64,000 nucleotides of DNA from Actinokineospora sp. NBRC 105648. GTDB taxonomy: Bacteria; Actinomycetota; Actinomycetes; Mycobacteriales; Pseudonocardiaceae. Every line of letters starts with the position of its first letter. Position 1 is the stretch's first letter. Under the pieces are notes generated by a model. The model worked only from the letters and a program-made list of their open reading frames with translations. It ran no database searches and was not told the DNA's origin. Below, in pieces: positions 17,801-26,496 of the stretch. The stretch covers positions 1-64,000 of the forward strand of contig NZ_BSTR01000045.1 of the NCBI RefSeq assembly GCF_030269645.1, written 5' to 3'. A program made the translations under genes and the position numbers.

Positions 17801-18228
17801 TCCCGCCGGACGACGCTGTTTTCCAGATCTCGACAACGTTCGAGAACGAAACGCTGTGTGTCACCAGCGGCGAGAACGAGTACCACTTTCTCAGGTTCGA
17901 CCTCCTTCCATGTGACGCCACGAACAAGGCGCAGCAGTGGAAGCATCACAGCAGTGGCAAGACCTTCGCGAACGTCGGGACCTCGACTTGCATTATGATC
18001 AACAAGTTGTTCAGCGAGGGTGTTTGCGCCAAGCTCAAGAACGGTCCGATGACCTTGAAGCAGGATGGCAAGGGACGAGTTTTCCAGGACTTCTCCTCCG
18101 CCAGCCGCTGGTTCTGGAGGCCCTCCCGAAACGCCTATGGGCGGTATTTCACCGCCTACCATGTGACGGACGGGTCGATTCCCGACGTGCCATCGATCGA
18201 GTTCGTCATCGTGACACCTGAAGCCTGA
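17716..18228 (+). CDS. Secreted ricin-B-like family protein
   Basis: A 170-residue exported protein. The signal peptide is MRKIILAGAAVVAAVLSVGG with cleavage after SPASA. The mature part has the QQW lectin-like motif (NKAQQWKHHSSGKTFANV), four cysteines, and the family's C-terminal FWRPSRNAYGRYFTAYHVTDG. ATGGAGGTG precedes the ATG as the ribosome site. It is the intact counterpart of the deleted copy at 15155 and shares its ~200-bp promoter region. An apparent longer frame beginning at 16657 is a chance fusion with the acyltransferase relic. Confidence 0.8.
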   Translation: MRKIILAGAAVVAAVLSVGGAVSPASAEIPPDDAVFQISTTFENETLCVTSGENEYHFLRFDLLPCDATNKAQQWKHHSSGKTFANVGTSTCIMINKLFSEGVCAKLKNGPMTLKQDGKGRVFQDFSSASRWFWRPSRNAYGRYFTAYHVTDGSIPDVPSIEFVIVTPEA

Positions 18229-18230
18229 CG

Positions 18231-18665
18231 TCGTTGCTCGTCCTCGCCCGCGAGCAGAGTGGTAGGGGACGAGAGGTCGACGACCGCGGGGTCATCGGTG
18301 AGCCAGACGGAGAGCACGGTGGAGCCGCAGGTGGGGCGAGTGCGGCGAAGTTCGTGCCCCAGCGTGCTTCCTGGGTTCGTCTCCACTGTGCTTCGTCGGT
18401 CTCGCTCACCTCGGCGCGGGGGATGTAGAGGCGGTGGCGGTAGGTCTCGGTGTCGCTGATCTGGTCGACCCAGTCCACGCACAGCGCGCGGACGTCGCCC
18501 TTGGGACGGTGGAGATCGCGGTCCGGCACTTCTTGGACCTGGCGGTGGTTTCGGTGAAGGTGAGTCGCCGAGGTAGGCGGGACAGCACCGCGGCCCTGGT
18601 CTCCTGGAACACCGGCTTCACCGTCAGTTCTTGGCTTTTGTAGATGTAGCGCGCCGGAGCGGGCT
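18231..18665 (-). pseudogene. Frameshifted gene of unknown family
   Basis: Three consecutive minus-strand pieces look coding but lie in different frames: YIYKSQELTVKPVFQETRAA, then DVRALCVDWVDQISDTETYR and HRLYIPRAEVSETDEAQWRR, then STVLSVWLTDDPAVVDLSSP. Two frameshifts would restore about 140 residues. The family was not recognised. Its tail is close to the convergent secreted-protein gene. Confidence 0.45.
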
Positions 18666-18782
18666 GCTGCTAGTGATCAGCGCCTTCCTTCTTCACCTTT
18701 CCGTGCCAGTGTCACTCCATCTCGTCGCCGCGGGCCCGTCCGGTGCCCATTTGGTGTATTACTTGCAGAATTGGAACATCTT

Positions 18783-20033
18783 ATGATGGCTTTTGTGAGG
18801 CCCACTCGTTCGCGGATCAGCTATTCCGCTGTTGTTCTGCGTCGTGCTGTCCCGGTGGCGGTGGTGGCGGCCTTCGCGCTATTCGCCCCGACGTCCGCGA
18901 TGGCGAGTCCGAGCACCTGCACGGTGAACGGGTCCACGCAGAGCGGGACCACCATCACCGGCACCAACGGCGACGACACCATCGCCTGCGCCAACGGGAT
19001 CAGCGGTGGTACCACCGTCAACGCCTTGGACGGCAACGACACGGTTACTACCACCAACAACGTGGGCGTGGTGAACGGCGGGGCCGGTGACGACACGCTG
19101 AACCTCACCAGCCTCAACTACGGCACCGTCAACGGTGGCCCTGGTGACGACAAGATCTCCACCCCGGAGAACGGCAAGACCCCTTACGTGACCGGGATCA
19201 TCCACGGGGATCTCGGCAACGACATCGTCACCGTTACCGCGAGCTCCGGGATCAACAGCAGCACCATCTACGGCGACGACGGCGCGGACACCATCAAGGT
19301 CCGCACCAACTACATCGGCACCGGTCAGATCCTCGGCGGCCCCGGCGTCGACACCATCACCGTCGACAACAACGAGGGTGTCGTCCACGGCAACGAGGAC
19401 CCCGACGTCATCACGGTCAACCAGACCGCCAACACCAGCACCCCCAAGCCGACCGTGTTCGGTGACGGCGGGAACGACACGATCACCGCGACCCAGAACC
19501 TCAACGGCGACATCCTGCGCGGCGACGACGGCGATGACACGATCACCGTCGCCACCAACGACTCCGGCGCCCAGGTCCTCGGCGGCGCGGGCGTCGACAC
19601 GATCGCCGTGACCACCACCAGTCGCGCCGTGGTCGACGGCGGCGCGGGCAACGACACCATCACCACCCCTGCGGGCGTGGCCAACACCGGCACCCTGCGC
19701 GGTGGTACCGAGAACGACACGATTACCGTCGACAACAACGACCGCGGCGGCAGTCTCGATGGCGGCCCGGGCGCCGACTCCATCAAGGTCTCCCGAGACC
19801 TCGGCACCATCAGCGGCGGGGACGACGGCGACACCATCACGGTCACGAACCTGGTCTGGGTCAACCCGCCCAACCCCGAGGCCGCGGTCTACGGCAACGC
19901 GGGCAACGACACCATCACCGTCACCGAGTTCCAGCGCTACGGCACCGTCGACGGCGGCCCCGACACCGACAACTGCCTGGTCAAACACATCTCCGACCCC
20001 TCCGGCGCGAAGATCCTCAACTGCAACCCCTGA
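18783..20033 (+). CDS. Secreted RTX-like calcium-binding repeat protein
   Basis: A 416-residue exported protein. The signal peptide covers about residues 1-41 (VPVAVVAAFALFAPTSAMA). The mature part is built of about 20 short repeats of the hemolysin/RTX type, such as GGAGDDTLNL, GGPGDDKIST, GDDGDDTITV and GGAGNDTITT, which form calcium-binding parallel beta-rolls. It is rich in Thr, Asn, Asp and Gly, with a final Cys-containing tail (NCLVK, LNCNP). No protease or toxin domain is attached. A strong hairpin follows the gene. It is probably a surface or matrix protein. Confidence 0.85.
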   Translation: MMAFVRPTRSRISYSAVVLRRAVPVAVVAAFALFAPTSAMASPSTCTVNGSTQSGTTITGTNGDDTIACANGISGGTTVNALDGNDTVTTTNNVGVVNGGAGDDTLNLTSLNYGTVNGGPGDDKISTPENGKTPYVTGIIHGDLGNDIVTVTASSGINSSTIYGDDGADTIKVRTNYIGTGQILGGPGVDTITVDNNEGVVHGNEDPDVITVNQTANTSTPKPTVFGDGGNDTITATQNLNGDILRGDDGDDTITVATNDSGAQVLGGAGVDTIAVTTTSRAVVDGGAGNDTITTPAGVANTGTLRGGTENDTITVDNNDRGGSLDGGPGADSIKVSRDLGTISGGDDGDTITVTNLVWVNPPNPEAAVYGNAGNDTITVTEFQRYGTVDGGPDTDNCLVKHISDPSGAKILNCNP

Positions 20034-20100
20034 CTACCCCGCCAGCGGCGTCCTTGAGCGTCCTGGATCGAGCCATACCCGATCTCGCCTTAAGGACCTC

Positions 20101-20137
20101 GGCGAGGCCCAGCCGCCGACAGCGGCTGGGCCTCGCC
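20101..20137 (+). terminator. 15-bp perfect hairpin after the RTX-like gene
   Basis: GGCGAGGCCCAGCCG pairs perfectly with CGGCTGGGCCTCGCC around a 7-nt loop, 67 bp past the stop codon. The rest of the gap up to 20530 holds no recognisable gene. Confidence 0.8.
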
Positions 20138-20530
20138 GCCATCACCACCTCGATGCCGGCGGGATCGGGGGTATCGGCACCGCGATGCCCACCCTGGGTC
20201 GCACACGATCCGGAAGAAGTAGCCAAGCAGGTGCGGAATCGGTCGTGTGGACAACTCTGGGTATCAGAAATTGGCAATGGGCGGTTCGCAAACCCTAACC
20301 GCCGTATCGTTTGGATCAACGACTGAGCCAATGGGATGATGTCGGTAACAAGCGCATGTGCATTCGCGATTGCAGAATGGGGTTCAGACGCGAGTGGCGT
20401 GGTGTGTCACTCGCATCTGAAACCGCTGCTGTTCCTGTGTCGTCCGGATATCCACGGCGCGGGGTGTCGCCAATTCTGACGTTCCCGGGCTGGGTCGCAG
20501 TCCGGGTTTTTCGCGAGGATGAGGATTCCT

Positions 20531-23500
20531 ATGCGGGCTAGAGATCTGCTGTTGCGATTGCCCCAACGGCGGGCGGGGCAAGTGAGCGGTCGGTCCGGGC
20601 AGGACGGTCCGGGCATCGGTTCTGTCCGGTCGGCCGGGAACGACGCGCCGACCCGGGTGTCGGGTGCTCGGCGTGTTGGGTCGTTGCTGTCCTCGGCGTT
20701 GACGGTCCTGGGTGTCGTCGTTGTCGGGTTGGTCGTGCCCGCGTCGAACGCGTTGGCGAACCCGCCGGGCACCACGACCGCGTACGTCAGCAACTCCAGC
20801 CTCGGCGTGGTGTCCAGGGTGGACCTCGCGACCAACACCGTGGTCGGCACGATCCCGGTGGGTACCAACCCGTTCACGGTGCTCGCCACCCCTGACGGCA
20901 CCCAGGTCTACGCCGTCAACTTCAGCTCCAACACCGTGTCGGTGATCAGCACCGCCACGAACACGGTCACCGCGACCATCCCGGTCGGCCAGCTGCCAAT
21001 CGACGCGACGATCAACGCGGCAGGCACCCGCGTCTACACCACCAGCCTCCTCGACATGACCGTGTCGGTGATCGACACCGCCACCAACACCGTCACCGCC
21101 ACCCTCGGGCCCGTCCCGGACCTCGCGAACGGCATCGCCATCAACCCGGCGGGCACGACCCTCTACGTGGCGAACTCGAACAACCTGTCGGTGATCGACA
21201 CCGCCACCGGCGCCGTCACCGCCACCCTCGGCGGCATCATCGGCACCAACGACGTCGACGTCACCCCGGACGGCACCAAGGTCTACGTCACGCAGAGCGG
21301 TCGCAACAGTGTGACCGTGGTCGACACCGCGACCAACACCGTCGCCGCCACCATCCCCACCCCGGCCTCGGCGACGAGCGTGCTGTTCAACGCCGCGGGC
21401 ACCCGCGCGTACGTCACTAGCCAGTCCGGCAACGGCGTGATCGTCATCGACACCGCCACCAACACCGTCTTGACCACGGTGCCCACCGGCACCTTCACCA
21501 GCAGCGCGGCCCTGAGCGCCGACGGCGCGCGCCTGTACGTGACCAACCAGACCTCCGGAACCCTGTCCGTGGTCGACACCGCCACCAACACCCGCACCAC
21601 CGACATCTCGGTCGGTGTCAGCCCGGTCGGCATCGCGCTCTCGAGCACCGCGCCGGTGCCCCAGGACATCAGCGCGACCTCCGGCGGCGGCCAGTCCACC
21701 CCGGCGGGCACCCCGTTCACCGCGCCCTTGGCCGCGACCGTCACCGACACCCTCGGCAAGCCTTCGCCGGGCCTGCCGGTGACCTTCACGATCACCTCCG
21801 GGTCGGCCACCTTCCCCGGCGGGGCGAGCACCGCCACCGCCACCACCGGTCCCGACGGCCGGGCCACCTCACCCGCCCTCACCGCCGGGGCCACCCCCGG
21901 CCCGGTCACCATCACCGCCGCCGCACCGCCGGTCACCGGCACCGCGACGTTCACCGAGACCGTCACCGACGCGGTCCCGGCCAAGATCACCGCACACTCC
22001 GGTGGCGGTCAGTCCGTGCCCGCGGGCACCGGGTTCTACACGCCGTTGGTCGCCAAGGTCACCGACACGACCGGGCAGCCCTCCCCCTACACCGGGGTGA
22101 CGTTCACCGTGACCTCCGGCTCGGCGAGCTTCTACGGCGGTTCCCCCAGTGCCACCGTCGGCACCGACTCCGACGGCTTCGCCAGCTCTCCGCTGCTGAC
22201 CGCGGGCAGTGTTCCTGGTCCGGTGACGGTCACCGCGACCACATCCGGCGTGCCCGGGTCGGCGGTGTTCACCGAGACCGTCACCGCGGCGGTCCCGGTC
22301 ACCGTCGTGGCGACCGCCGGTGACGGCCAGTCCACCCCGGCCGGGAGACCGTTCCCGGCGCCGTTGGTCGTCGCGGTCACCGACTCCACCGGACAGCCCG
22401 CCGCCGCGGGCACCCCGGTGACCTTCTCCGTCGTCGAGGGCTCGGCGAGCTTCCCCGGTGGGGCAGGCAATGTCACGGTGAACACCGGGACCGGCGGGCA
22501 GGCCAGCGCACCCGCCCTGACCGCGGGCGCCACTCCCGGCGGGGTGACCGTCGTGGCCACCGCGGGCGAGGCCGAGTCGGCCGTCTTCACCGAGACCGTC
22601 ACCGCCGCGGTCCCGGCCACGATCACCGCCACTTCCGGCGGCGGCCAGTCCACCCCGGCGGGCACCACCTTCCCGACCCCGCTGGTGGCTACCGTCACCA
22701 ACTCCGCCGGGCAGCCGTCCGTGGGCAGCCCGGTGACCTTCACCGTCACCGCCGGATCCGCCGCGTTCCCCGGCGGGGCCGGCAACGTCACGGTGACCAC
22801 CGGTGCCAACGGCCAGGCCACCGCGCCGACCCTGACCGCGGGCTCCACCTCCGGCCCGGTGACGGTCACCGCCACCACCCCGGGCGTCACCGGCGCCGTC
22901 ACGTTCACCGAGACCGTCTCCCCGGCGGTCGCGGCCACCATCACCGCGGTCTCCGGCAGTGGGCAGTCCGCCCAGACCGGCACCGCGTTCGGCGCCCCGC
23001 TGATCGCCGGCGTCACCGGCACCTCCGGACAGCCCTTCGCCGGTGCCCTGGTCACCTTCACCGTCACCGCGGGCTCGGCCACCTTCCCCGGCGGCTCCAG
23101 CACCGCGACCGCCACCACCGGGGCCAACGGCCAGGCCATCGCACCCACCCTGACCGCGGGTGCGATGGCAGGCCCGGTCACTGTCACCGCCACCACCGCG
23201 GGTGTGACGACCACGGCGACCTTCACCGAGACCGTCACCGCACCACCCGGACCGGCCCTGGCTGACCTCAGCGCCACCCTGACCGTGCAGGGCAGCGCCA
23301 AGGTCGGCACCGCGTTCCCGGTCACCCTCACCGTCCGCAACGCCGGACCCAACCCCGCCTCCACCGTCCTGTCCGGCATCACCGTCCCCAAGGGCCTGCG
23401 CATCACCAACGCGGGCGGCGGCGTCCTCAGCGACTCCAACCGCACCGTCGCCTTCGGCGCCCCCACCATCGCATCAGGCCAGACCATCACCTACCGGATC

Positions 23501-23629
23501 ACGGTCACCGCCGACAACTCCGCAGTGGGCGGCCAGACCATCACCGCGGCCACCGGCTCCCTGTTCACCAGGGACCCCAACTACCACAACAACGCAGCAC
23601 AGACACGCATCACCATCACCCGCAGGTAA
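20531..23629 (+). CDS. Large surface protein: YVTN beta-propeller, five Big-1 repeats, DUF11
   Basis: A 1,032-residue exported protein. A long basic N-terminus leads to a hydrophobic segment (LTVLGVVVVGLVVPASNALA, about residues 60-80). Residues 85-380 are YVTN-type propeller repeats (TNTVVGTIPVGTNPF, SVIDTATNTVTATL). Residues 380-910 are five bacterial Ig-like (Big-1) repeats, each starting near SGGGQSTPAGT and ending TATFTETVT. The C-terminus is a DUF11 domain (ADLSATLTVQGSAKVG). There is no LPxTG motif, so attachment is unclear. ATG 20531 with GAGGA 5 bp upstream is preferred over ATG 20519. An adhesion or scaffold role is likely. Confidence 0.88.
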   Translation: MRARDLLLRLPQRRAGQVSGRSGQDGPGIGSVRSAGNDAPTRVSGARRVGSLLSSALTVLGVVVVGLVVPASNALANPPGTTTAYVSNSSLGVVSRVDLATNTVVGTIPVGTNPFTVLATPDGTQVYAVNFSSNTVSVISTATNTVTATIPVGQLPIDATINAAGTRVYTTSLLDMTVSVIDTATNTVTATLGPVPDLANGIAINPAGTTLYVANSNNLSVIDTATGAVTATLGGIIGTNDVDVTPDGTKVYVTQSGRNSVTVVDTATNTVAATIPTPASATSVLFNAAGTRAYVTSQSGNGVIVIDTATNTVLTTVPTGTFTSSAALSADGARLYVTNQTSGTLSVVDTATNTRTTDISVGVSPVGIALSSTAPVPQDISATSGGGQSTPAGTPFTAPLAATVTDTLGKPSPGLPVTFTITSGSATFPGGASTATATTGPDGRATSPALTAGATPGPVTITAAAPPVTGTATFTETVTDAVPAKITAHSGGGQSVPAGTGFYTPLVAKVTDTTGQPSPYTGVTFTVTSGSASFYGGSPSATVGTDSDGFASSPLLTAGSVPGPVTVTATTSGVPGSAVFTETVTAAVPVTVVATAGDGQSTPAGRPFPAPLVVAVTDSTGQPAAAGTPVTFSVVEGSASFPGGAGNVTVNTGTGGQASAPALTAGATPGGVTVVATAGEAESAVFTETVTAAVPATITATSGGGQSTPAGTTFPTPLVATVTNSAGQPSVGSPVTFTVTAGSAAFPGGAGNVTVTTGANGQATAPTLTAGSTSGPVTVTATTPGVTGAVTFTETVSPAVAATITAVSGSGQSAQTGTAFGAPLIAGVTGTSGQPFAGALVTFTVTAGSATFPGGSSTATATTGANGQAIAPTLTAGAMAGPVTVTATTAGVTTTATFTETVTAPPGPALADLSATLTVQGSAKVGTAFPVTLTVRNAGPNPASTVLSGITVPKGLRITNAGGGVLSDSNRTVAFGAPTIASGQTITYRITVTADNSAVGGQTITAATGSLFTRDPNYHNNAAQTRITITRR
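21664..23250 (+). repeat. Five in-frame ~318-bp Big-1 coding repeats
   Basis: Repeat starts fall near 21664, 21979, 22294, 22615 and 22933, each encoding an Ig-like domain with the same opening (GGCGGCCAGTCCACCCCGGC in most). High DNA similarity makes the array prone to copy-number change by recombination. Confidence 0.8.
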
Positions 23630-23645
23630 CACGACAACACCACCG

Positions 23646-23704
23646 GACAACGGGGTGGTGGCAGATCAGTCCGCAATGGACGGACCTGCCCCCACCCCGT
23701 TGTC
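23646..23704 (+). terminator. Long hairpin after the Big-1 surface protein gene
   Basis: The perfect 13-bp arms GACAACGGGGTGG (23646-23658) and CCACCCCGTTGTC (23692-23704) enclose a partly paired interior. The structure starts 16 bp after the stop codon. Confidence 0.75.
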
Positions 23705-23719
23705 ACTTGCCCACGAAAC

Positions 23720-23950
23720 GCCGAACCGGCATTCCCGACTCACTTCTTCGGCGACGTGGTGGCCGGAGTCGGTGCCGTGGCCGCGGAGGTCGTCCGCCTA
23801 GACCCGCCAGATGGCCACGGGGTCGCCGTGGAGGTCTTCGAGGTCGTCGCGGGTGGACCACAGGACCAGGACCGGGCAGCGCAGACGTGTGCCGGCGGCG
23901 CGGTCGGCCTCTTCGTGTGCACGGTCGATGGTCAGGCTCGTGCAGTAGGG
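23720..23950 (-). pseudogene. Haloacetate dehalogenase-like hydrolase C-terminal relic
   Basis: The minus strand encodes TIDRAHEEADRAAGTRLRCP, VLVLWSTRDDLEDLHGDPVA and IWRV. A TAG stop then replaces the expected tryptophan codon, followed in the same frame by ADDLRGHGTDSGHHVAEEV. This is the C-terminal third of the alpha/beta-hydrolase haloacetate dehalogenase family, including the catalytic histidine region. The N-terminal nucleophile half is missing. It is broken by truncation and a nonsense mutation. Confidence 0.7.
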
Positions 23951-23969
23951 GTGGGAGACCGGCCACGCC

Positions 23970-24205
23970 CGGCCTAAGGCCGACGACTCCGCCGCGACCG
24001 TCGCCCTCGACGCCGGCACCGTCCTGGTCCTGCAACTACACCTCGCCCAGCAGGCCGCCGGGGGTGGAGATGAAGATTGTTCAGACCATGCTGCGACACG
24101 CCTCGATCACCACGACCAGCAACCTGTACACCAACGTGCTCACCCAGGTCGCCCGGGACGCGGCCGAGAAGACCGCGTTGATCATCCCTCGGGCGTCGGC
24201 GCGTC
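23970..24205 (+). pseudogene. Tyrosine recombinase (integrase) C-terminal relic
   Basis: Two pieces in different frames resemble the catalytic domain of a phage-type integrase. The first is KADDSAATVALDAGTVLVLQ. The second is VEMKIVQTMLRHASITTTSN followed by LYTNVLTQVARDAAEKTAL. The second contains the RH..S motif and the nucleophilic tyrosine in NLYTNV. It ends about 14 bp before the right island repeat, the usual position of an integrase next to its att site. It presumably once mobilised the 13.8-24.3 kb island and is now inactive. Confidence 0.75.
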
Positions 24206-24275
24206 TTTCTCGGGCCCTCCTCGGGCCCGCAGCAGACCACAGTGGACACCCGGCAAGATCTCCGTGAAACAGCAA

Positions 24276-24309
24276 ATCCCCAGGTCAACAAGGAAGTTGA
24301 CCTGGGGAT
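24276..24309. terminator. 14-bp perfect hairpin beyond tRNA-Lys 3' fragment (right)
   Basis: It has the same stem as the left copy (ATCCCCAGGTCAAC paired with its complement); the loop here is AAGGAA. Conservation of the stem while the loop changed suggests the hairpin was under selection when the repeat was part of a working tRNA gene. Confidence 0.8.
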
Positions 24310-24312
24310 CTG

Positions 24313-24360
24313 TGGTGCGCCGCCAGGGACTCGAACCCCGAACCCGCTGGTTAAGAGCCA
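24313..24360 (-). pseudogene. tRNA-Lys(CTT) 3' fragment (right att copy)
   Basis: The 48 nt are identical to the left fragment: anticodon loop CTCTTAA, T-arm and CCA end, with no 5' half. An intact tRNA-Lys gene should lie beyond the window or elsewhere if this was an insertion site. Confidence 0.85.
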
Positions 24361-24656
24361 ACTTGACGACCTGCTGGGCGGTGTCGAGTGATGCCGAGTC
24401 GGGCCGTTCCTGCTGGTCGCGTCCAGCGTCGGGTGTCGGATCATGCCGCCTGCTGGTGCGGTGTGCCGGTCCCCTCGGGCACGTCTCGGGCGCGCATGTG
24501 TCGGTTGGTGTCGGTCCACCAAGTGCGGGTCGACCGGAGTACTTCTGGTGCCTGGAGCCTCAGACTTGAGGTGCTGTCGCAGCGGCTTGCAGGCGGGGCC
24601 GGGCAGGATCGGCGGGCTCCAGTGTGCGAGGTCGGTAGCTATGGCGGTGGGATCTG

Positions 24657-25487
24657 ATGACCAACCTCGACCTCAACCGACGTGCGTCTGAACTTGGTCC
24701 GCCTCCGGTCGTGCGAGCGGTGACGGTGATCATGGGCACGGTCGTCGGTCTGACGTTCTTGTTCGGTTTCGGCAACGTCTTCGACTTGGCCCTGCGGTTG
24801 GGGGTGCCGGTGTGGGTGGCCCCGTTGGTGGCTCCCGCGATTGATCTGTCGGTCCTCGGGCTCCTGCTCGCTGTGAGGTACCTGGCTCTTGCCGGGGTAC
24901 CAGCCACCCAGTTGCGGTCTGCTCGTCGGCTCCTGGTCTTTGCCAGCCTGGTCACTCTGGCGTTGAACGTTGCCGGACCGATCGCTGTGGGTGAGTACGG
25001 GAAGGCCGCGTTCGATGCCGTGGGTCCGATGTTGTTGATCGGTTGGGCGGAAGTCAGTCCTGGGCTTCTGCAGGCTATGGCCGCGTCGTACCGACCGAGC
25101 ATGGAGTCCGGCAGCGAAGGTCTTGGTTCAACCGCAGACGAGCACCCGCGTGTCCAGCTCCGGTCGGAGGAGGTGCTGGATTCCGAGCTGGAAATCGCCG
25201 CGGAAGAGCGACGGGACGATCGCGGATCGAGCAGGACGTTCGACGACTTGATCGAGCGGGCGCTTCACGAAGACTCGCGTCACTGGGACCAGCACCGACG
25301 ACCGATCTCGGCCGAGACGCTGAGGAAACGCTTGGGCGTGGGGGCGGCACGTTCGCGGATGCTTGTGACCGCGGTTCGCGCGAACCAGGCTAAGCGCCCG
25401 ACCTTCACCAGTGACACCGCCGCCGCCCAGGCCCTTCGGGCAGCGGCCTCACCGCCGCCCGGAACAGCAACACCACCGGCCTCGTAG
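24657..25487 (+). CDS. DUF2637 membrane protein of an integrative element
   Basis: A 276-residue protein. Residues 15-145 hold four predicted membrane segments (VRAVTVIMGTVVGLTFLFG, LVAPAIDLSVLGLLLAV, LLVFASLVTLALNVAGP, AVGPMLLIGWAEV). This is the DUF2637 layout seen in Spd-type transfer proteins of actinomycete plasmids and integrative conjugative elements. The C-terminal half is soluble and includes a helix-turn-helix-like stretch (PISAETLRKRLGVGAARSRM). The weak ribosome site GGTGGG precedes ATG. Its place 300 bp from the tRNA-Lys scar supports an element origin. Replication and transfer genes are missing. Confidence 0.8.
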   Translation: MTNLDLNRRASELGPPPVVRAVTVIMGTVVGLTFLFGFGNVFDLALRLGVPVWVAPLVAPAIDLSVLGLLLAVRYLALAGVPATQLRSARRLLVFASLVTLALNVAGPIAVGEYGKAAFDAVGPMLLIGWAEVSPGLLQAMAASYRPSMESGSEGLGSTADEHPRVQLRSEEVLDSELEIAAEERRDDRGSSRTFDDLIERALHEDSRHWDQHRRPISAETLRKRLGVGAARSRMLVTAVRANQAKRPTFTSDTAAAQALRAAASPPPGTATPPAS

Positions 25488-25853
25488 ACCAGACGTCCGC
25501 ACAAGCGGGCGACTCACCGTGGCCGTGAAGGCTGCCAGTTCATCGTGTTTCGCCGCCAGACCTGCCCTGATCCGACCGCCCAGTGCGGCGCCATCGCCCA
25601 CGATGCCACCGGCTCCACTGGCACCCGCGCCACCGCCCAAGCCTTCCTCCGTTTCGGCAGCTTCTCCTCGGCCACCCCTCGCCTCCACCGGATCCAGGAT
25701 CGGGGACTTAGCCATCCCGTGCCCGCGAGCACAGGGCTGCTCGGCCCGTGTTTCCGCTGGTCAAAGTGTTGCAGGAGTGCGCCGGGGCGCGCGACACGCG
25801 GACTCGCACACCTGTTTGACAGAGTGACATTCAGAGGAATAGTCTCACGGACC
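25488..25853. other. Intergenic, nothing recognised
   Basis: This stretch separates the DUF2637 gene from the next pair. It includes proline/serine-rich open frames on both strands without recognisable family features, and is probably decayed element DNA plus the promoter of the 25854 gene. Confidence 0.35.
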
Positions 25854-26444
25854 ATGTCACTTCCTAGTGAGCGTGAGCGTGGGCTGCTGGACGAGATCGC
25901 CCACGAGCTGCGCGAGGCCTTCGATGAGCGAGGGCACCGCGTGGGCGTCGCGCTCGACGCCGACCCGGCATTTGGCAGCGGCCATTCCCGTAGCGCGTTG
26001 CGGCGCGATCTTGCCAAGGACGTGATCGCCAACGCCGCGAACCGGCTTGGGCTGCACTGCCGCCCGGTAGGTGGCGGCGGGCTCGAACTCGTCGGCGAGC
26101 ACCACAGGTACCGCCTGCGTCGAGCGCTGCGCGACGCGAGCGAGGCTCTTGTCGTCGAGGTGTCGTCGGAATCCAGTCTTGGCGCCGAGGAGGAGCCGGG
26201 TCTGTTCCCGGCGGAGCACTGGGTGTTCGCGTGGATCTACGATGTCAACGACCTGATCGCCGAAGTGGTCATCGCGAAGATCCTTGGTATCGAACCCGGA
26301 AGCCCCGGGCGTCTGTGCCTTGGCTCGGTCGTGGCGCTTGGCGTCTCGGGCCCGCTCAGCGGGGGGTTCATGCCGACCGACGAGGGATTGGACTTCGGAG
26401 ACGAGGAGGACATGGGCGGGTCTGCGGACGGCATCGGATCCTGA
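25854..26444 (+). CDS. Unknown protein paired with XRE-ImmA/IrrE gene
   Basis: A 196-residue soluble protein of unrecognised family. It has a charged helical N-terminus (SERERGLLDEIAHELREAF), a middle section with LAKDVIANAANRLGLHCRPV, a hydrophobic stretch (AEHWVFAWIYDVNDLIAEVV) and a very acidic C-terminal tail. It lies 52 bp upstream of the XRE-ImmA/IrrE gene on the same strand and is probably co-transcribed. It may be the target or partner of that peptidase-regulator. The ATG choice is supported by frame and length; AGAGGAA lies upstream but distant. Confidence 0.7.
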   Translation: MSLPSERERGLLDEIAHELREAFDERGHRVGVALDADPAFGSGHSRSALRRDLAKDVIANAANRLGLHCRPVGGGGLELVGEHHRYRLRRALRDASEALVVEVSSESSLGAEEEPGLFPAEHWVFAWIYDVNDLIAEVVIAKILGIEPGSPGRLCLGSVVALGVSGPLSGGFMPTDEGLDFGDEEDMGGSADGIGS

Positions 26445-26496
26445 CAGACTGCGCCCTGCCACCGTCAACGCGATCGAAGAAGGACTGGGGTTCACC

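Larger units (their letters stand above)
24219..24529. repeat. Island-end direct repeat, right copy (attachment-site scar)
   Basis: This matches 13756-14067 in the same orientation and order: GACCACAGTGGACAC, hairpin, tRNA-Lys 3' end, then about 170 bp of element DNA. The shared element-side sequence to the right of both copies implies that two related elements were inserted in tandem at the same tRNA gene. Confidence 0.85.

Noticed and set aside
16657-18228. A single 523-residue acyltransferase-lectin fusion protein
   Set aside because: An internal ribosome site and signal peptide begin at 17716, and the region between is duplicated noncoding DNA.
22132-23490. A 452-codon minus-strand frame in the Ig-like repeat array
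   Set aside because: It repeats because the sense strand repeats; no ribosome site or family, and the sense protein is convincing.
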